Part shown: piece by piece, positions 26,529 to 34,933 of the stretch
Numbering within the stretch: the stretch's first letter is position 1
Layout of the letters: each line of letters starts with the position of its first letter
From: Rhodospirillaceae bacterium
GTDB taxonomy: Bacteria; Pseudomonadota; Alphaproteobacteria; TMED109
Direction of reading: 5' to 3'
NCBI GenBank assembly: GCA_902557845.1
Contig: CACEBX010000008.1
Span: forward strand, 1-40,483
Length of the DNA: 40,483 nt
Made by a program: the position numbers and the translations under genes
The notes under the pieces: generated by a model
Database searches by the model: none
The model's input: only the letters and a program-made list of their open reading frames with translations
What the model was told of the DNA's origin: nothing

Positions 26529-26573
26529 TTTTTGTTTAATATTTTTTATTTTATGTTATTTATCATACATAGA

Positions 26574-27101
26574 ATGAATTCTATAAATTCTATAGTACAC
26601 ACTAAATGTAAAAGTACAATCACATTTGATATAAATATTTTTAAAAGCTTTTTGTCCTTTAAAGGAAAAGTTTTGTCTTTAGACACTAGCAAAAATATGA
26701 TTGGAACTGCCTTATCAGATGATAGAAAAAAAGTAGCTTTAAGTCATATATTAATAGAAAGAAAAAAACTTGATAAAGATATAAATAAAATTCAATTAAT
26801 AGTTGAAAACAATAATGTAGATGGTCTAGTAATTGGACTTCCATTAAACAAAGACGGATCTAAAGGAAGACAGGCACAGTCTATTATTACTTTTGCTGGA
26901 AATTTAAGAAAAAAAATCGAACTGCCTGTTCTCATGTGGGACGAAAGGTTTTCTACAGAAGGCATACAAAGAGAAATGATAAATAATGGATTAAAGAAAA
27001 AAAATATTAAAAAATATATTGACTGTGCTTCAGCAACTTGGGTTTTACAAGGAGTGCTTGATAGAATAAATTATGATGCTGAGGTAAAATATGAAAATTA
27101 A
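26574..27101 (+). CDS. ruvX: Putative Holliday junction resolvase / pre-16S rRNA nuclease RuvX (YqgF)
   Basis: An RNase H-fold protein of the YqgF family, acting in 16S rRNA 5'-end maturation. The start at 26574 ([11 protein letters not shown]) is preferred over ATG 26532, which lies 3 bp from the divergent gatC start. Visible motifs are [45 protein letters not shown] and [15 protein letters not shown]. The first motif departs from the usual LDxGxKxIG: Gly is Ser and Lys is Asn, while the catalytic Asp is kept. It overlaps the pyrB start by 11 bp. Confidence 0.88.
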   Translation: MNSINSIVHTKCKSTITFDINIFKSFLSFKGKVLSLDTSKNMIGTALSDDRKKVALSHILIERKKLDKDINKIQLIVENNNVDGLVIGLPLNKDGSKGRQAQSIITFAGNLRKKIELPVLMWDERFSTEGIQREMINNGLKKKNIKKYIDCASATWVLQGVLDRINYDAEVKYEN

Positions 27102-27999
27102 ACACTTGCTTTCAATAAAAGACTTAAGTGTGAAAGAGATAGAAAATATTCTAAAGGATGCTAGTAAATTTTTAAATAAAAATAAAATATATAAAATATC
27201 TAAAAATATTAAGGGTAAAAATATAATTAATCTTTTTTTTGAAGATTCTACTAGAACCTTAACCTCATTTGAGCTAGCAGGAAAACAACTTGGAGCTAGT
27301 GTAATTAATATGGCAGTTGCTACTTCATCTATAAAAAAAGGAGAATCTTTAATTGATACTGCAATGACACTTAATGCAATGAGCCCTGATATTTTGATAG
27401 TGAGACATAACATGAGTGGAGTTCCCTATCTCTTATCTGAAAAAGTTAATTGCTCAGTTATTAATGCTGGTGATGGGAGTAATGAACATCCTACACAAGC
27501 CTTGTTGGATGTCCTAACTATATTACGACATAAGAAAAGAATATCCGGTTTAGAAGTAGCAATAATGGGAGATGTTCTGCACAGTAGAGTGGCAAGGTCT
27601 AACATATATTTATTAAATAAACTTAAGGCAAAGGTGCGGGTTATAAGTCCTCCTACACTTCTACCTCCTGGAATTGAAAATATGAATGTCAAAGTTTGTA
27701 AAAATATTAATGAAGGATTAGATGGCGTGGATATAATAATGGTATTAAGAATACAAAAGGAAAGAATGAAGGGATCTTTTGTACCATCAGAAAAAGAGTT
27801 TTTTAGATTTTGGGGATTGGATGGTGAGAAATTAAATAAAGCAAAAAAAAATGCCTTAGTAATGCATCCAGGTCCAATAAATAGAGGGATTGAAATAGAT
27901 AGTGATGTTGCGGATGATATAGGAAGATCACTTATTTTAGAACAAGTTAAACTAGGAGTTGCAGTTCGAATGTCTGTAATAAATAAATTAATAAATTAA
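27091..27999 (+). CDS. pyrB: Aspartate carbamoyltransferase catalytic subunit
   Basis: A 302-residue enzyme that condenses carbamoyl phosphate with aspartate. STRT at 53-56 in [13 protein letters not shown] binds carbamoyl phosphate. HPTQALLD is present (about residues 134-141), with RVARSN, and [10 protein letters not shown] and HPGPINRG near the end. No regulatory pyrI is visible. Downstream by 15 bp is a dihydroorotase-like gene, so it probably forms the alphaproteobacterial or Pseudomonas-like ATCase complex. Confidence 0.95.
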   Translation: MKIKHLLSIKDLSVKEIENILKDASKFLNKNKIYKISKNIKGKNIINLFFEDSTRTLTSFELAGKQLGASVINMAVATSSIKKGESLIDTAMTLNAMSPDILIVRHNMSGVPYLLSEKVNCSVINAGDGSNEHPTQALLDVLTILRHKKRISGLEVAIMGDVLHSRVARSNIYLLNKLKAKVRVISPPTLLPPGIENMNVKVCKNINEGLDGVDIIMVLRIQKERMKGSFVPSEKEFFRFWGLDGEKLNKAKKNALVMHPGPINRGIEIDSDVADDIGRSLILEQVKLGVAVRMSVINKLIN

Positions 28000-28014
28000 T
28001 AAAAAATAATTATT

Positions 28015-29316
28015 ATGAAAAAAACTATATTCATTAATGCTCACATTATAGATCCTACTCAAAAAATTGATAAATTGGGAACCCTTACTGTTGAAAATAA
28101 AAAAATAACTGAAATTTCATTTGACAAGTTTAATTCTAAATATGAGGACAACAATGAAGTTATTAATTGTAAGAATTTTATATTATCTCCTGGATTTGTA
28201 GATTTAAAATGTCATTTAAGAGTGCCAGGTGATGAACACAAAGAAAATCTTTCCTACGCTAGTGAAGCTGCTGCATCTTCTGGAATAACTAGCCTAGTAT
28301 GTATGCCTAATACAAATCCTATAATTGATAATGTCTCTATAGTAGAACTACTACAAAGAAAAGCTAGAAAAGAAAGCCATGTGAAAATTTTTTCAACAGG
28401 TAGTATAACTAAAAAACTAGAAGGCAATGAATTAAGTGAATTTGGCCTATTAAGTGAAGCTGGAGCTGTTGCTTTTACTGATGCAACTACTGCAGTAAAT
28501 AATGCTTCTGTTATGTATAAGGCATTAAAATACGCCAGTGCCTTTGATATATTATTAATGCAACATCCAGAAGAAAAATATCTCAGCAAAGGTGGATCCA
28601 TGACTTCTGGAACACTCTCTACTGAGTTAGGGATAAAAGGCATACCCATAGAAGCAGAAGTTATTCAAGTGGAAAGAGATATAAGGTTAGCTGAAATGAC
28701 AAGTGGAAAAATACATTTTCTGAATATTTCTACTGGCCTTGCTATTGATGCTATTAAAAGTGCCCAAGAAAAAGGATTGAAGATAAGCTGTTCAACTTCT
28801 CCTCATTATTTTTCATTAGATGAAACTAACATAAAAAAATGGCGCACATTTGCTAAATTGTCGCCTCCTCTAAGAGATAAAAAAAATGTAGCTAACGTTA
28901 AGCTAGGCATCTTAAATAACGTCATAACATGTATCACATCTGATCATTCACCTCATGACACAGACAGTAAGAGGCTACCATTTGAAATTGCATCTCCTGG
29001 GTCTATAGGATTTGAAAGTTTATTACCCCTGACCCTAAATTTAGTAAAAGAAAAAAAATTAGGGCTTTTAAAGCTAGTAGAACTAATAAGCTCGAATCCA
29101 GCAAAACTTTTAAACTTAAAAGCTGGTAGTTTAAAAAAAGGAAGTAACGCTGATATAGTGTTATTTGATCCCAGTAAAAAAATAAACCTTTCATCGGCAC
29201 TTATAAAGAGTAAATCAAAAAACTTTCCTTATGAAAATAAAAAAGCTTTTGGAAAAATTTATTTAACTATGGTGGATGGGAAAATAATTTTTAGAGATGG
29301 AAAATTTAATATTTAA
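28015..29316 (+). CDS. pyrC: Dihydroorotase-like protein (probable non-catalytic partner of ATCase)
   Basis: A 433-residue amidohydrolase-fold protein. The dihydroorotase frame is clear: GFVDLKCHLRVPG, MPNTNP, SDHSPH and LSPPLR. However, the first metal-binding histidine of HxH is lysine (K65), and the histidine that normally sits in the HVS region is asparagine (N237 in HFLNIS). H67, D156, H184 and D310 are kept. Loss of metal ligands is typical of the non-catalytic DHOase-like proteins that assemble ATCase in alphaproteobacteria and pseudomonads. True dihydroorotase activity would then come from another gene outside this window. The overlap with plsY is 20 bp. Confidence 0.85.
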   Translation: MKKTIFINAHIIDPTQKIDKLGTLTVENKKITEISFDKFNSKYEDNNEVINCKNFILSPGFVDLKCHLRVPGDEHKENLSYASEAAASSGITSLVCMPNTNPIIDNVSIVELLQRKARKESHVKIFSTGSITKKLEGNELSEFGLLSEAGAVAFTDATTAVNNASVMYKALKYASAFDILLMQHPEEKYLSKGGSMTSGTLSTELGIKGIPIEAEVIQVERDIRLAEMTSGKIHFLNISTGLAIDAIKSAQEKGLKISCSTSPHYFSLDETNIKKWRTFAKLSPPLRDKKNVANVKLGILNNVITCITSDHSPHDTDSKRLPFEIASPGSIGFESLLPLTLNLVKEKKLGLLKLVELISSNPAKLLNLKAGSLKKGSNADIVLFDPSKKINLSSALIKSKSKNFPYENKKAFGKIYLTMVDGKIIFRDGKFNI

Positions 29317-29917
29317 TTTTCATACAACTATATTCTTCGTTGTAGGTTATTTAGTTGGGTCCATTCCCTTTGGATACTTGATATATAAATTAAAAAATAA
29401 TGATGATATTAGAAATTATGGTTCAGGAAATATAGGAGCAACAAATGTAAATCGTTTAATAGGAAAAAAGTTAGGAGCATTAACTTTACTCCTTGATTTT
29501 TTTAAAACATTTTTAATAACTATATTCATAGCATATTCATATGGAGATGAACTAGGAGTAATTTGTGGTTTTTCTTCTATATTAGGACACATATTTCCTA
29601 TTTGGTTAAAATTTAAAGGTGGAAAAGGTGTAGCATCTTTTATTGGTTTACTTGCTTTTATATCATGGCCGTTGACACTTTTATTTTGTATGAATTGGTT
29701 AATTTCTGTAAAATTATTTAAAATTTCGGCAGCTGGAGCTATGCTTGCTATTGTAGTAAATGTTATTATATTTAAATTTGTTCTTATAGTTCAGTTTTCT
29801 TATAATATGATATTATGGGTTCCTGGTACCACTCTAGAATTTTATATAATTTTAATGTTGTCAATGCTGGTATTATGCAAACATTATTCTAACTTTAAAG
29901 ACTTCTTTAAAAAATAA
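29297..29917 (+). CDS. plsY: Acyl-phosphate glycerol-3-phosphate acyltransferase PlsY
   Basis: A 206-residue inner-membrane enzyme that transfers an acyl group from acyl-phosphate to glycerol-3-phosphate, the first step of phospholipid synthesis. Motifs are GSIPFGYLIYK, NYGSGNIGATNVNRLIGKK, GHIFPIWLKFKGGKGVA, and hydrophobic helices through the rest. It starts within pyrC, overlapping by 20 bp. Downstream is topA after 56 bp; dprA, which often lies here in other alphaproteobacteria, is absent. Confidence 0.94.
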   Translation: MENLIFNFHTTIFFVVGYLVGSIPFGYLIYKLKNNDDIRNYGSGNIGATNVNRLIGKKLGALTLLLDFFKTFLITIFIAYSYGDELGVICGFSSILGHIFPIWLKFKGGKGVASFIGLLAFISWPLTLLFCMNWLISVKLFKISAAGAMLAIVVNVIIFKFVLIVQFSYNMILWVPGTTLEFYIILMLSMLVLCKHYSNFKDFFKK

Positions 29918-29958
29918 TTATCTTGACTTAGAAGATACTAATGATAATTTTTTTTTTT
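29916..29958 (+). terminator. Possible terminator or topA leader
   Basis: AATTATC (29916-29922) can pair with GATAATT (29943-29949), followed by a run of T to 29958. A nested stem TATCTT/AAGATA is an alternative fold. The stem has almost no G-C pairs, so termination would be weak. The same segment contains TTGACT and GATAAT and might instead be the topA promoter. Confidence 0.3.
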
Positions 29959-29973
29959 AACTAAAGTTATATT

Positions 29974-32460
29974 ATGAATCTTGTAATTGTTGAGTCACCT
30001 GCTAAAGCAAAAACCATTAATAAATTCTTAGGCAATGATTATATTGTCATAGCTTCTTATGGACATGTAAGAGATATTCAAAATAAAAAAGGAATAGATG
30101 TAGAAGATAATTTTAAAATCAACTATGAAGAAGTAGAAAGACAAAATAAGTATATTAATGAAATAAAAAAATCTATAAAAACTTGTAAAAAACTTTATTT
30201 AGCTACAGACCAAGACAGAGAAGGTGAAGCTATAGCCTGGCATATAGTAAATATATTAGAAAAATCAAATAAACTAAAATCTGTTGACATATTAAGAATT
30301 ACTTTTAATGAAATAACCAAAGAAGCAATTTTGAATTCAATTAAGTCACCAAGAAGTATAGATATGAATTTAGTAAATGCTTATCAAGCAAGACGTTCAT
30401 TAGATTACTTAATGGGATACTCTCTATCACCCCTTTTAATTAGAAAGTTTCCTGGGTGCAAGTCAGCAGGACGTGTGCAGTCAGTAGCTTTAAAATTAAT
30501 ATCAGAAAGAGAAAATGAAATTCAAAAGTTTATTTCCAAAGAGTACTGGAGTATTAATATAGACTTTGAAACTTCAGAAAAACATAAAATAGAATCTAAC
30601 CTTCAAGCCTTCAATTCAACAAAGCTGAAAAAGCTTGATATTCATTCTGAAAAATATGCAGATGAAATATTAGAAAAAATTAAAATATCTGACTTTAGTA
30701 TTTATGATGTTGAAAAAAAACAAAAAAAGTTAAACCCTAGCGCTCCATTCATTACGTCTACATTACAATTAGAGGCAAGCAATAAACTAGGATTCAGTCC
30801 AGGAACTACTATGTCCTTAGCTCAAAAACTATATGAAGGAATAGCTGTTAATGGAGAAGATAAAGGTTTAATTACTTACATAAGAACAGACTCTACCAAT
30901 CTTTCATCAGAGTTTGCTTCAAAAGCTAGAGAAATTATAAAAAATAGATTTGGTGATTCTTTTGTATCAGATTCAGTAAGAACTTTTAAAAATAAAGTAA
31001 AAAATGCTCAAGAGGCACATGAGGCAATTAGGCCTAGTGACCCTACTATACTTGCTAAAAATTTATCAAAAAGTTTAGACCCTGATTTATTAAAACTATA
31101 TGAGTTGATTTGGAATAGATCTATAGCTACTCAAGCTTCTCAAGCTATAACTGAAACTGTAACTATTAAGATTTGTAACCAAGAAAAAGATATAAAGTTA
31201 AGTTCAGCTTTTAGTAAAATAAAATTTAAAGGGTTTAAAGTTTTTTATGATACAAGCAATAATAATAGCAATGAAAAAGAAATTAATGAGAACATTAATA
31301 CTAACTCATCCATAAAATTAATTAATAGCAAAAAAAACCAACATTTTACTGAACCTCCTCCTAGATATTCAGAAGCTTCTCTTATAAAAAAAATGGAAGA
31401 TTTTGGGATAGGCAGACCCTCTACGTATGCTAATATTATGAAAAAAAATCAGGAAAGAGGTTATGTTGCTTTAAAGTCAAAAAGATTTTTCCCTCAACCT
31501 AGTGGTCGTATAGTAGCATCCTTCTTGGATAATTATTTTAATAAGTATATGAATTATAACTTTACTGCTGAAAAAGAAGATGAGTTAGACCTAATAGCAA
31601 ATGGAAGCAAGCAATGGAAAGATGCTCTTTATGATTTTTGGGAAGATTTTAATGAAAAAGTACAAAGCACCTTAAAGCTTTCTAATTCAGAGGTATATGA
31701 TTATGTTAATGATGCTATGAAAGATTATTTGTTTCCTAATAAAGAAGGCAATATATGTCCTTGTAAAAAATCTAGTTTATCTATTAAAATGAGAAAAAAC
31801 GGTTCAGGTCCTTTTGTTGCTTGTACTAGTTATCCTGAATGTGACTATATACGTAGTCAAGTTTTTCCAACTGATGATCAACCTGAAGAGTTATTAGAAG
31901 ATAAAGTGCTTGGTTCTAATAAAGAAGGAACACCTATAATACTTAAAAAAGGTCCTTATGGCCCTTATGTTCAATTAGGAAATGATAGCAAAGAAAAGAA
32001 AAAATTGAAAAGGTCTTCCATACCAAAAAATACTGATATCTCAAATGTAACTCTAGAATATGCAACTCAATTACTATCTCTTCCAAGAGAAGTAGGGTTG
32101 CATCCGGAAACAGGCACTACTATATTTGCCAACTATGGAAGGTATGGGCCTTACTTGCAATACAATAAAGAATTTTATTCCTTACCCAAAGGTGAAGACC
32201 CTCTAAGTATTGGTATAAATAGAGCAATAGATATACTATCTATGCCAAAGAAAAGAAGACATAATAATAAATCTAGTGCCTTAAAGTCATTAGGAGTTTA
32301 TGATAAACTAAAATCTAAAGTAGAATTATTTAAAGGTAGGTTTGGTTTTTATATTAAATGTAATAGTACAAATTATAGTCTTCCTAAAAGTTATTCTGAC
32401 CCGGAGAATATTAGTATGAAAGATGCAATATTAATAATAGAGAAAAAAACCAAATCGTAA
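29974..32460 (+). CDS. topA: DNA topoisomerase I
   Basis: An 828-residue type IA topoisomerase that relaxes negative supercoils. It has the TOPRIM domain (MNLVIVESPAKAKTINKFLG; ATDQDREGEAIAWH at 77-90), the catalytic tyrosine Y302 in ITYIRTDST, and FGIGRPSTYANI. After the core there is one four-cysteine zinc module (CPCKK...ACTSYPEC), then several zinc-less repeats of the form LKKGPYGPYVQLG. The C-terminus is a degenerate repeat typical of alphaproteobacterial TopA. Confidence 0.97.
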   Translation: MNLVIVESPAKAKTINKFLGNDYIVIASYGHVRDIQNKKGIDVEDNFKINYEEVERQNKYINEIKKSIKTCKKLYLATDQDREGEAIAWHIVNILEKSNKLKSVDILRITFNEITKEAILNSIKSPRSIDMNLVNAYQARRSLDYLMGYSLSPLLIRKFPGCKSAGRVQSVALKLISERENEIQKFISKEYWSINIDFETSEKHKIESNLQAFNSTKLKKLDIHSEKYADEILEKIKISDFSIYDVEKKQKKLNPSAPFITSTLQLEASNKLGFSPGTTMSLAQKLYEGIAVNGEDKGLITYIRTDSTNLSSEFASKAREIIKNRFGDSFVSDSVRTFKNKVKNAQEAHEAIRPSDPTILAKNLSKSLDPDLLKLYELIWNRSIATQASQAITETVTIKICNQEKDIKLSSAFSKIKFKGFKVFYDTSNNNSNEKEINENINTNSSIKLINSKKNQHFTEPPPRYSEASLIKKMEDFGIGRPSTYANIMKKNQERGYVALKSKRFFPQPSGRIVASFLDNYFNKYMNYNFTAEKEDELDLIANGSKQWKDALYDFWEDFNEKVQSTLKLSNSEVYDYVNDAMKDYLFPNKEGNICPCKKSSLSIKMRKNGSGPFVACTSYPECDYIRSQVFPTDDQPEELLEDKVLGSNKEGTPIILKKGPYGPYVQLGNDSKEKKKLKRSSIPKNTDISNVTLEYATQLLSLPREVGLHPETGTTIFANYGRYGPYLQYNKEFYSLPKGEDPLSIGINRAIDILSMPKKRRHNNKSSALKSLGVYDKLKSKVELFKGRFGFYIKCNSTNYSLPKSYSDPENISMKDAILIIEKKTKS

Positions 32461-32462
32461 AC

Positions 32463-32496
32463 TTGACATAGATATTTAGAATGATATAAAAAAGGT
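32463..32496 (+). promoter_or_regulatory. Candidate promoter for rpmG
   Basis: A TTGACA box at 32463-32468 and a TATAAA box at 32485-32490 are 16 bp apart. A start of transcription 6-7 bases after the -10 box would fall at the ATG of rpmG (32497), implying a leaderless or nearly leaderless message. This is a by-eye prediction; read-through from topA would be an alternative. Confidence 0.4.
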
Positions 32497-32664
32497 ATGG
32501 CTAAACCTTCATCTATAAAAATTAGACTCAACAGTACAGCTAAAACTGGATTTTTTTACGTTACAAAAAAGAACAATAAAACTATGACTGAAAAAATGGA
32601 AGTTAAAAAATATGATCCTGTTGCTAGAAAGCATGTTCTTTTTAAAGAAGGAAAAATCAAATAA
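32497..32664 (+). CDS. rpmG: 50S ribosomal protein L33
   Basis: A 55-residue protein beginning [15 protein letters not shown] and ending [11 protein letters not shown]. The middle part [13 protein letters not shown] and [13 protein letters not shown] is typical of the L33 of alphaproteobacteria. It lacks the CxxC zinc pairs, so it is the zinc-free (C-minus) form. The gene begins 36 bp after topA and is only 168 bp including the stop. There is no space for a normal ribosome site after the candidate promoter. Confidence 0.96.
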   Translation: MAKPSSIKIRLNSTAKTGFFYVTKKNNKTMTEKMEVKKYDPVARKHVLFKEGKIK

Positions 32665-32682
32665 CTCACTTGAATTATTTTC

Positions 32683-33318
32683 TTGGAAAAGACCTTACCT
32701 TCATTTAAATCTTTAATAGTTAATAAAAATAAGCCTATTTTAATATGTGATGCTGATGAAGTAATATTTGACTTCATGCACGATTTTCTTATTTTCTTGG
32801 AAACAAATCAGCTTTTTTTTAATTGGAATAGTTATGCACTTACAGGAAATATAATTAAAAAAAATAATAAGGCTTTAAATGAAGAGGAAGTTAAAAAAAT
32901 AATTAATTTTTTTTTCAAAGCTCATACCTTAAACATGAAACTAGTAAACGGAGCAAAAAGATCACTTAATAAAATATCAAAAAAGTTTAATATAATAATT
33001 TTATCTAATATTCCTTTTGAATTTTATGAATTAAGAAAAAGCGCTTTAAAAAAAAATGAACTTTATTTTCCTTTTTATGCAAATAGAGGAGAAAAAGGAA
33101 CCCCTTGCTCCATAATATCAAAACTTTCTAATAAACAAACATGGTTCATTGACGATAGCCCTGCTCAAGTCTCTTCAGTAAGAAAAATAAATTCAAATAT
33201 TAAAACTATTTTGTTTATAGACAACTATAAACTTGCTAAACTAGTTAAAAATAAAGAAAACTGTGATTTCTACTCCACTAACTGGACAAAAAATGAAAAA
33301 ATACTATTTAATGGTTAG
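32683..33318 (+). CDS. HAD-like hydrolase
   Basis: A 211-residue protein of the haloacid dehalogenase superfamily. The nucleophile motif is CDADEVIFDF (D23 nucleophile, D25 acid), motif II is IILSNIPFEF, and the acidic pair is FIDDSPAQV. The cap is small and mostly helical. The start is TTG at 32683; the first ATG would cut off motif I, and an in-frame stop lies 12 bp upstream. The substrate is unknown; a phosphatase role is likely from the family. It is 2 bp from the RidA-like gene and probably cotranscribed. Confidence 0.8.
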   Translation: MEKTLPSFKSLIVNKNKPILICDADEVIFDFMHDFLIFLETNQLFFNWNSYALTGNIIKKNNKALNEEEVKKIINFFFKAHTLNMKLVNGAKRSLNKISKKFNIIILSNIPFEFYELRKSALKKNELYFPFYANRGEKGTPCSIISKLSNKQTWFIDDSPAQVSSVRKINSNIKTILFIDNYKLAKLVKNKENCDFYSTNWTKNEKILFNG

Positions 33319-33320
33319 CT

Positions 33321-33788
33321 ATGAATAATATAATAAAATCATTACATGATCTAAAAATTGTTCTACCTAAACCTGCAAAGCCAGTGGCAAACTATTCACC
33401 TTATACTATAATTGGAGACACTATATATATATCAGGCCAAATTCCTTTTAAAGATGGTTCACTTGCATATCAAGGAAAGGTTGGTAAAGATATTAGTATT
33501 AATGAGGCAATAAATGCATCTGAGATATGTTTATTAAATACTCTAGCAATACTAAATCTAGCAACAGGAAATGATTTAAATAAAATAAAATCATGTATAA
33601 AAATTAATGTTTTTATTAATAGTGCAGATGATTTCTATGAGCAACCATTAGTAGCAGATGGAGCATCAAATCTAATAAAAAAGATTTTTAAAGAGCAAGG
33701 AAGCCATGCTAGATCTGCAATAAGTTGTAACTCATTACCTAAGAATGCATCTGTAGAAATTGACTCAATATTTCATTTAGGCGATTGA
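33321..33788 (+). CDS. RidA (YjgF/YER057c/UK114) family protein
   Basis: A 155-residue protein of the RidA superfamily. Features are a start region with LPKPAKPVANYSPYTIIGD, IYISGQIPF, INVFINSADDFYEQPLVADGASNL, and a later HARSAISCNSLPKNASVEID, whose Arg is the usual carboxylate-binding residue. RidA proteins hydrolyse reactive enamines/imines made by PLP enzymes; subfamily members vary. It overlaps the next gene by 4 bp (TTGA). Confidence 0.88.
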   Translation: MNNIIKSLHDLKIVLPKPAKPVANYSPYTIIGDTIYISGQIPFKDGSLAYQGKVGKDISINEAINASEICLLNTLAILNLATGNDLNKIKSCIKINVFINSADDFYEQPLVADGASNLIKKIFKEQGSHARSAISCNSLPKNASVEIDSIFHLGD

Positions 33789-34933
33789 AAATAGAATATA
33801 ATCTTAAAGTTTGTAATAATATTAATTCTATAAAAAAATTAGAATGGGATCAATGTAACAGTAAAGGAAATCTATTTACTAGTTACAATTTTTTAAAATT
33901 ATTACAAGATAGTAAGTCATTAGAAGACAGAACTGGTTGGCACCCTTATTATTTTAGGCTATATAGAGAAAATAAAATAGAGGCTTGTGTAGCTGCATAT
34001 AAAAAGTTTAATAGCCAAGGAGAATTTGTCTTTGACCATGCTTGGGCAAATGTATATCAGCAACTTAATTTAAACTATTATCCTAAATTAATTATTGCAT
34101 CACCTTTTACACCTATTACAGGTGAAAGATTATTAATAAAAAATTCTGATTCTGATCTTACGAAAAGTATAGTTGTTAGAAACTTAAAAAAATTTTGCAT
34201 AGAACAAAATTTGTCTAGTCTTCACATAAATTTTATTAAAGAAGAGCAAATTAAATTCTTTTTAAACAATGACTTTATTATTAGATACGGAGAGCAGTAT
34301 CATTTTATAAATAATGACTATTTATCCTTTGATCATTTTTTACAGTCCTTATCTTATAAGAAAAGAAAGGCTATTATAAAAGAAAGAAATGCAATAAAAG
34401 AAATGGGAGTTGAAATAAAAGTTCTAAAAGGAAATGACATTAATAATTTTATACTAGAGGACTTATATAAATTATACTTGTCTACTATAGAAAAAAAATG
34501 GTCTTATGATTATCTAACAAAAGACTTTTTCTTAAATCTAAAACAAAACCTAAAACAAAACCTAGTTATAATTGCTGCATATCATGAAAAAAAAACTATA
34601 GCCTTAGCTCTTAATTTTATTTCAAATAGTACTTTATATGGAAGGTACTGGGGAGCTTATAAAAAATTTCCCTTTCTTCATTTTGAGCTTTGCTATTATA
34701 AAGCAATAGAAATTGCAATTAAATTAAAATTAAAAAAAGTAGAAGCTGGTGCTCAGGGACCCCATAAAATTAAAAGAGGCTATATTCCAACTGCAACTTA
34801 TAGTGCTCATTTCATATTCAATAAAGAGCTACAAAAAATATTTAGCAAATACAATGAGATAGAAAAGAATAATGTTCTTGATGATATTGCACTTATTAAA
34901 AAGGAATATTCGCCTTATAAATCTAGTTCTTAA
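33785..34933 (+). CDS. COG3146/DUF482-type N-acyltransferase (GNAT fold)
   Basis: A 382-residue protein of the FemAB/GNAT-like family known as COG3146 (peptidogalycan biosynthesis/recognition; putative N-acyltransferase). Motifs are SPFTPITGERLL, LHINFI, SYKKRKAIIKERNAI, and EAGAQGPHKIKRGYIPT with TYSAHFIF. It begins with TTG at 33785 in a TTGA overlap with the RidA-like gene. Its stop overlaps the convergent clpA end by 11 bp. The exact acceptor is unknown. Confidence 0.85.
   Translation: MKIEYNLKVCNNINSIKKLEWDQCNSKGNLFTSYNFLKLLQDSKSLEDRTGWHPYYFRLYRENKIEACVAAYKKFNSQGEFVFDHAWANVYQQLNLNYYPKLIIASPFTPITGERLLIKNSDSDLTKSIVVRNLKKFCIEQNLSSLHINFIKEEQIKFFLNNDFIIRYGEQYHFINNDYLSFDHFLQSLSYKKRKAIIKERNAIKEMGVEIKVLKGNDINNFILEDLYKLYLSTIEKKWSYDYLTKDFFLNLKQNLKQNLVIIAAYHEKKTIALALNFISNSTLYGRYWGAYKKFPFLHFELCYYKAIEIAIKLKLKKVEAGAQGPHKIKRGYIPTATYSAHFIFNKELQKIFSKYNEIEKNNVLDDIALIKKEYSPYKSSS

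Noticed and set aside
34923-34933. 11-bp convergent overlap of the acyltransferase and clpA stops
   Set aside because: Short tail-to-tail overlaps are common in compact genomes.
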